DNA of 64,000 nucleotides from Roseiarcus sp963816065 (lineage in GTDB: Bacteria > Pseudomonadota > Alphaproteobacteria > Rhizobiales > Beijerinckiaceae), in the NCBI GenBank assembly GCA_963816065.1, contig CAWFJG010000002.1, positions 1 through 64,000 on the forward strand, written 5' to 3'. Of this stretch, positions 63,964-64,000 are shown in pieces. The first letter of the stretch is position 1. Every line of letters begins with the position of its first letter. The notes under the pieces were generated by a model that saw nothing but the letters and a program-made list of their open reading frames with translations, did no database searches and had not been told where the DNA came from. A program made the position numbers and the translations under genes.

Positions 63964-64000
63964 AGTAATACCCGAGGAACGGGGTGCTTTGCCCGGTCGT
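63964..64000 (-). pseudogene. Serine hydrolase fragment on the far side of IS4
   Basis: Read on the minus strand, these last bases encode TTGQSTPFLGYY, including the 9-bp target repeat. They join the fragment at 62199-62552 once the IS4 element is removed. The gene continues beyond the window. Confidence 0.6.

Noticed and set aside
1..64000. tRNA or rRNA genes
   Set aside because: Intergenic stretches were scanned by eye for the T-arm GTTCRANYC pattern and for cloverleaf spacing; nothing convincing was seen, though a short tRNA could be missed without a covariance search.

Overview
The window is one composite stretch. Positions 1 to about 4,880 carry three genes of Acidobacteriota type: an M1 aminopeptidase, a TPR plus peptidase-MA-like protein and a SpoIIE-type phosphatase, together with an interspersed GTCATTCCGA...GAGGAATCTGC element common in that phylum. 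From about 4,900 onward the DNA is GC-rich and looks like an alphaproteobacterium, probably Hyphomicrobiales. Evidence for this is the GshA-type glutamate-cysteine ligase, a DUF992 protein, the petABC bc1 operon beside mtnP and trmL, a DUF6130 protein and a Liv-type ABC transporter. The switch at about 4,880-5,025 is either a chimeric join or a recent transfer. About 20 reading frames are broken by single-base shifts that leave family motifs readable on both sides. Many of these breaks are therefore probably base-calling errors rather than true decay.

Layout. 1-4.9 kb: acidobacterial block. 5.0-9.3 kb: small hypothetical gene, MATE remnant, DUF937 gene, gshA and a non-coding array of 176-bp tandem repeats. 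9.3-15.8 kb: SDR with a divergent LysR gene, then a giant hybrid histidine kinase with two kinase modules. 16.1-24.7 kb: housekeeping block (DUF992, UPF0114, mtnP, petCBA, trmL, LuxR-type response regulator, acs). 25.2-30.7 kb: LysR gene and a co-directional cassette of two alpha/beta hydrolases, DUF6130, a Tat-type metallo-beta-lactamase-fold protein and an SDR. 30.8-32.1 kb: an IS6 element between a truncated nitrile-hydratase-like SH3 gene and a truncated triose-phosphate isomerase gene. 32.1-41.3 kb: DeoR repressor and a divergent sugar-catabolism operon (beta-hydroxyacid dehydrogenase, fucose/arabinose-isomerase-like protein, ribose-type ABC transporter and a methylthioribose-kinase-like enzyme). 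41.7-45.9 kb: an insertion-sequence graveyard (ISL3 next to a truncated IS630, and an ISL3/IS110 chimera).

46.1-57.5 kb is the most unusual part. A seven-gene operon encodes a complete branched-chain-type ABC transporter whose second ATPase is fused to a Tm-1-like (UPF0261) domain. It is followed by a COG5564/PEP-hydrolase-family TIM-barrel protein and a flotillin-like SPFH protein. Divergent and convergent neighbours encode a truncated TIM-barrel paralogue and a regulator in which the same TIM barrel is joined to an AAA+ domain lacking its ATPase and sigma-54 motifs, plus a Fis-type DNA-binding end. The two halves of the plant Tm-1 virus-resistance protein are thus encoded side by side in a transport operon, with a regulator carrying the same fold.

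57.6-64 kb: an IS5-family element interrupted by both an IS1595 and an IS66 element, each with a perfect 8-bp target duplication. Next come an Asp/Glu (hydantoin) racemase gene and a serine-hydrolase gene split by an IS4 element with a 9-bp target duplication. No rRNA, tRNA or CRISPR array was recognised.
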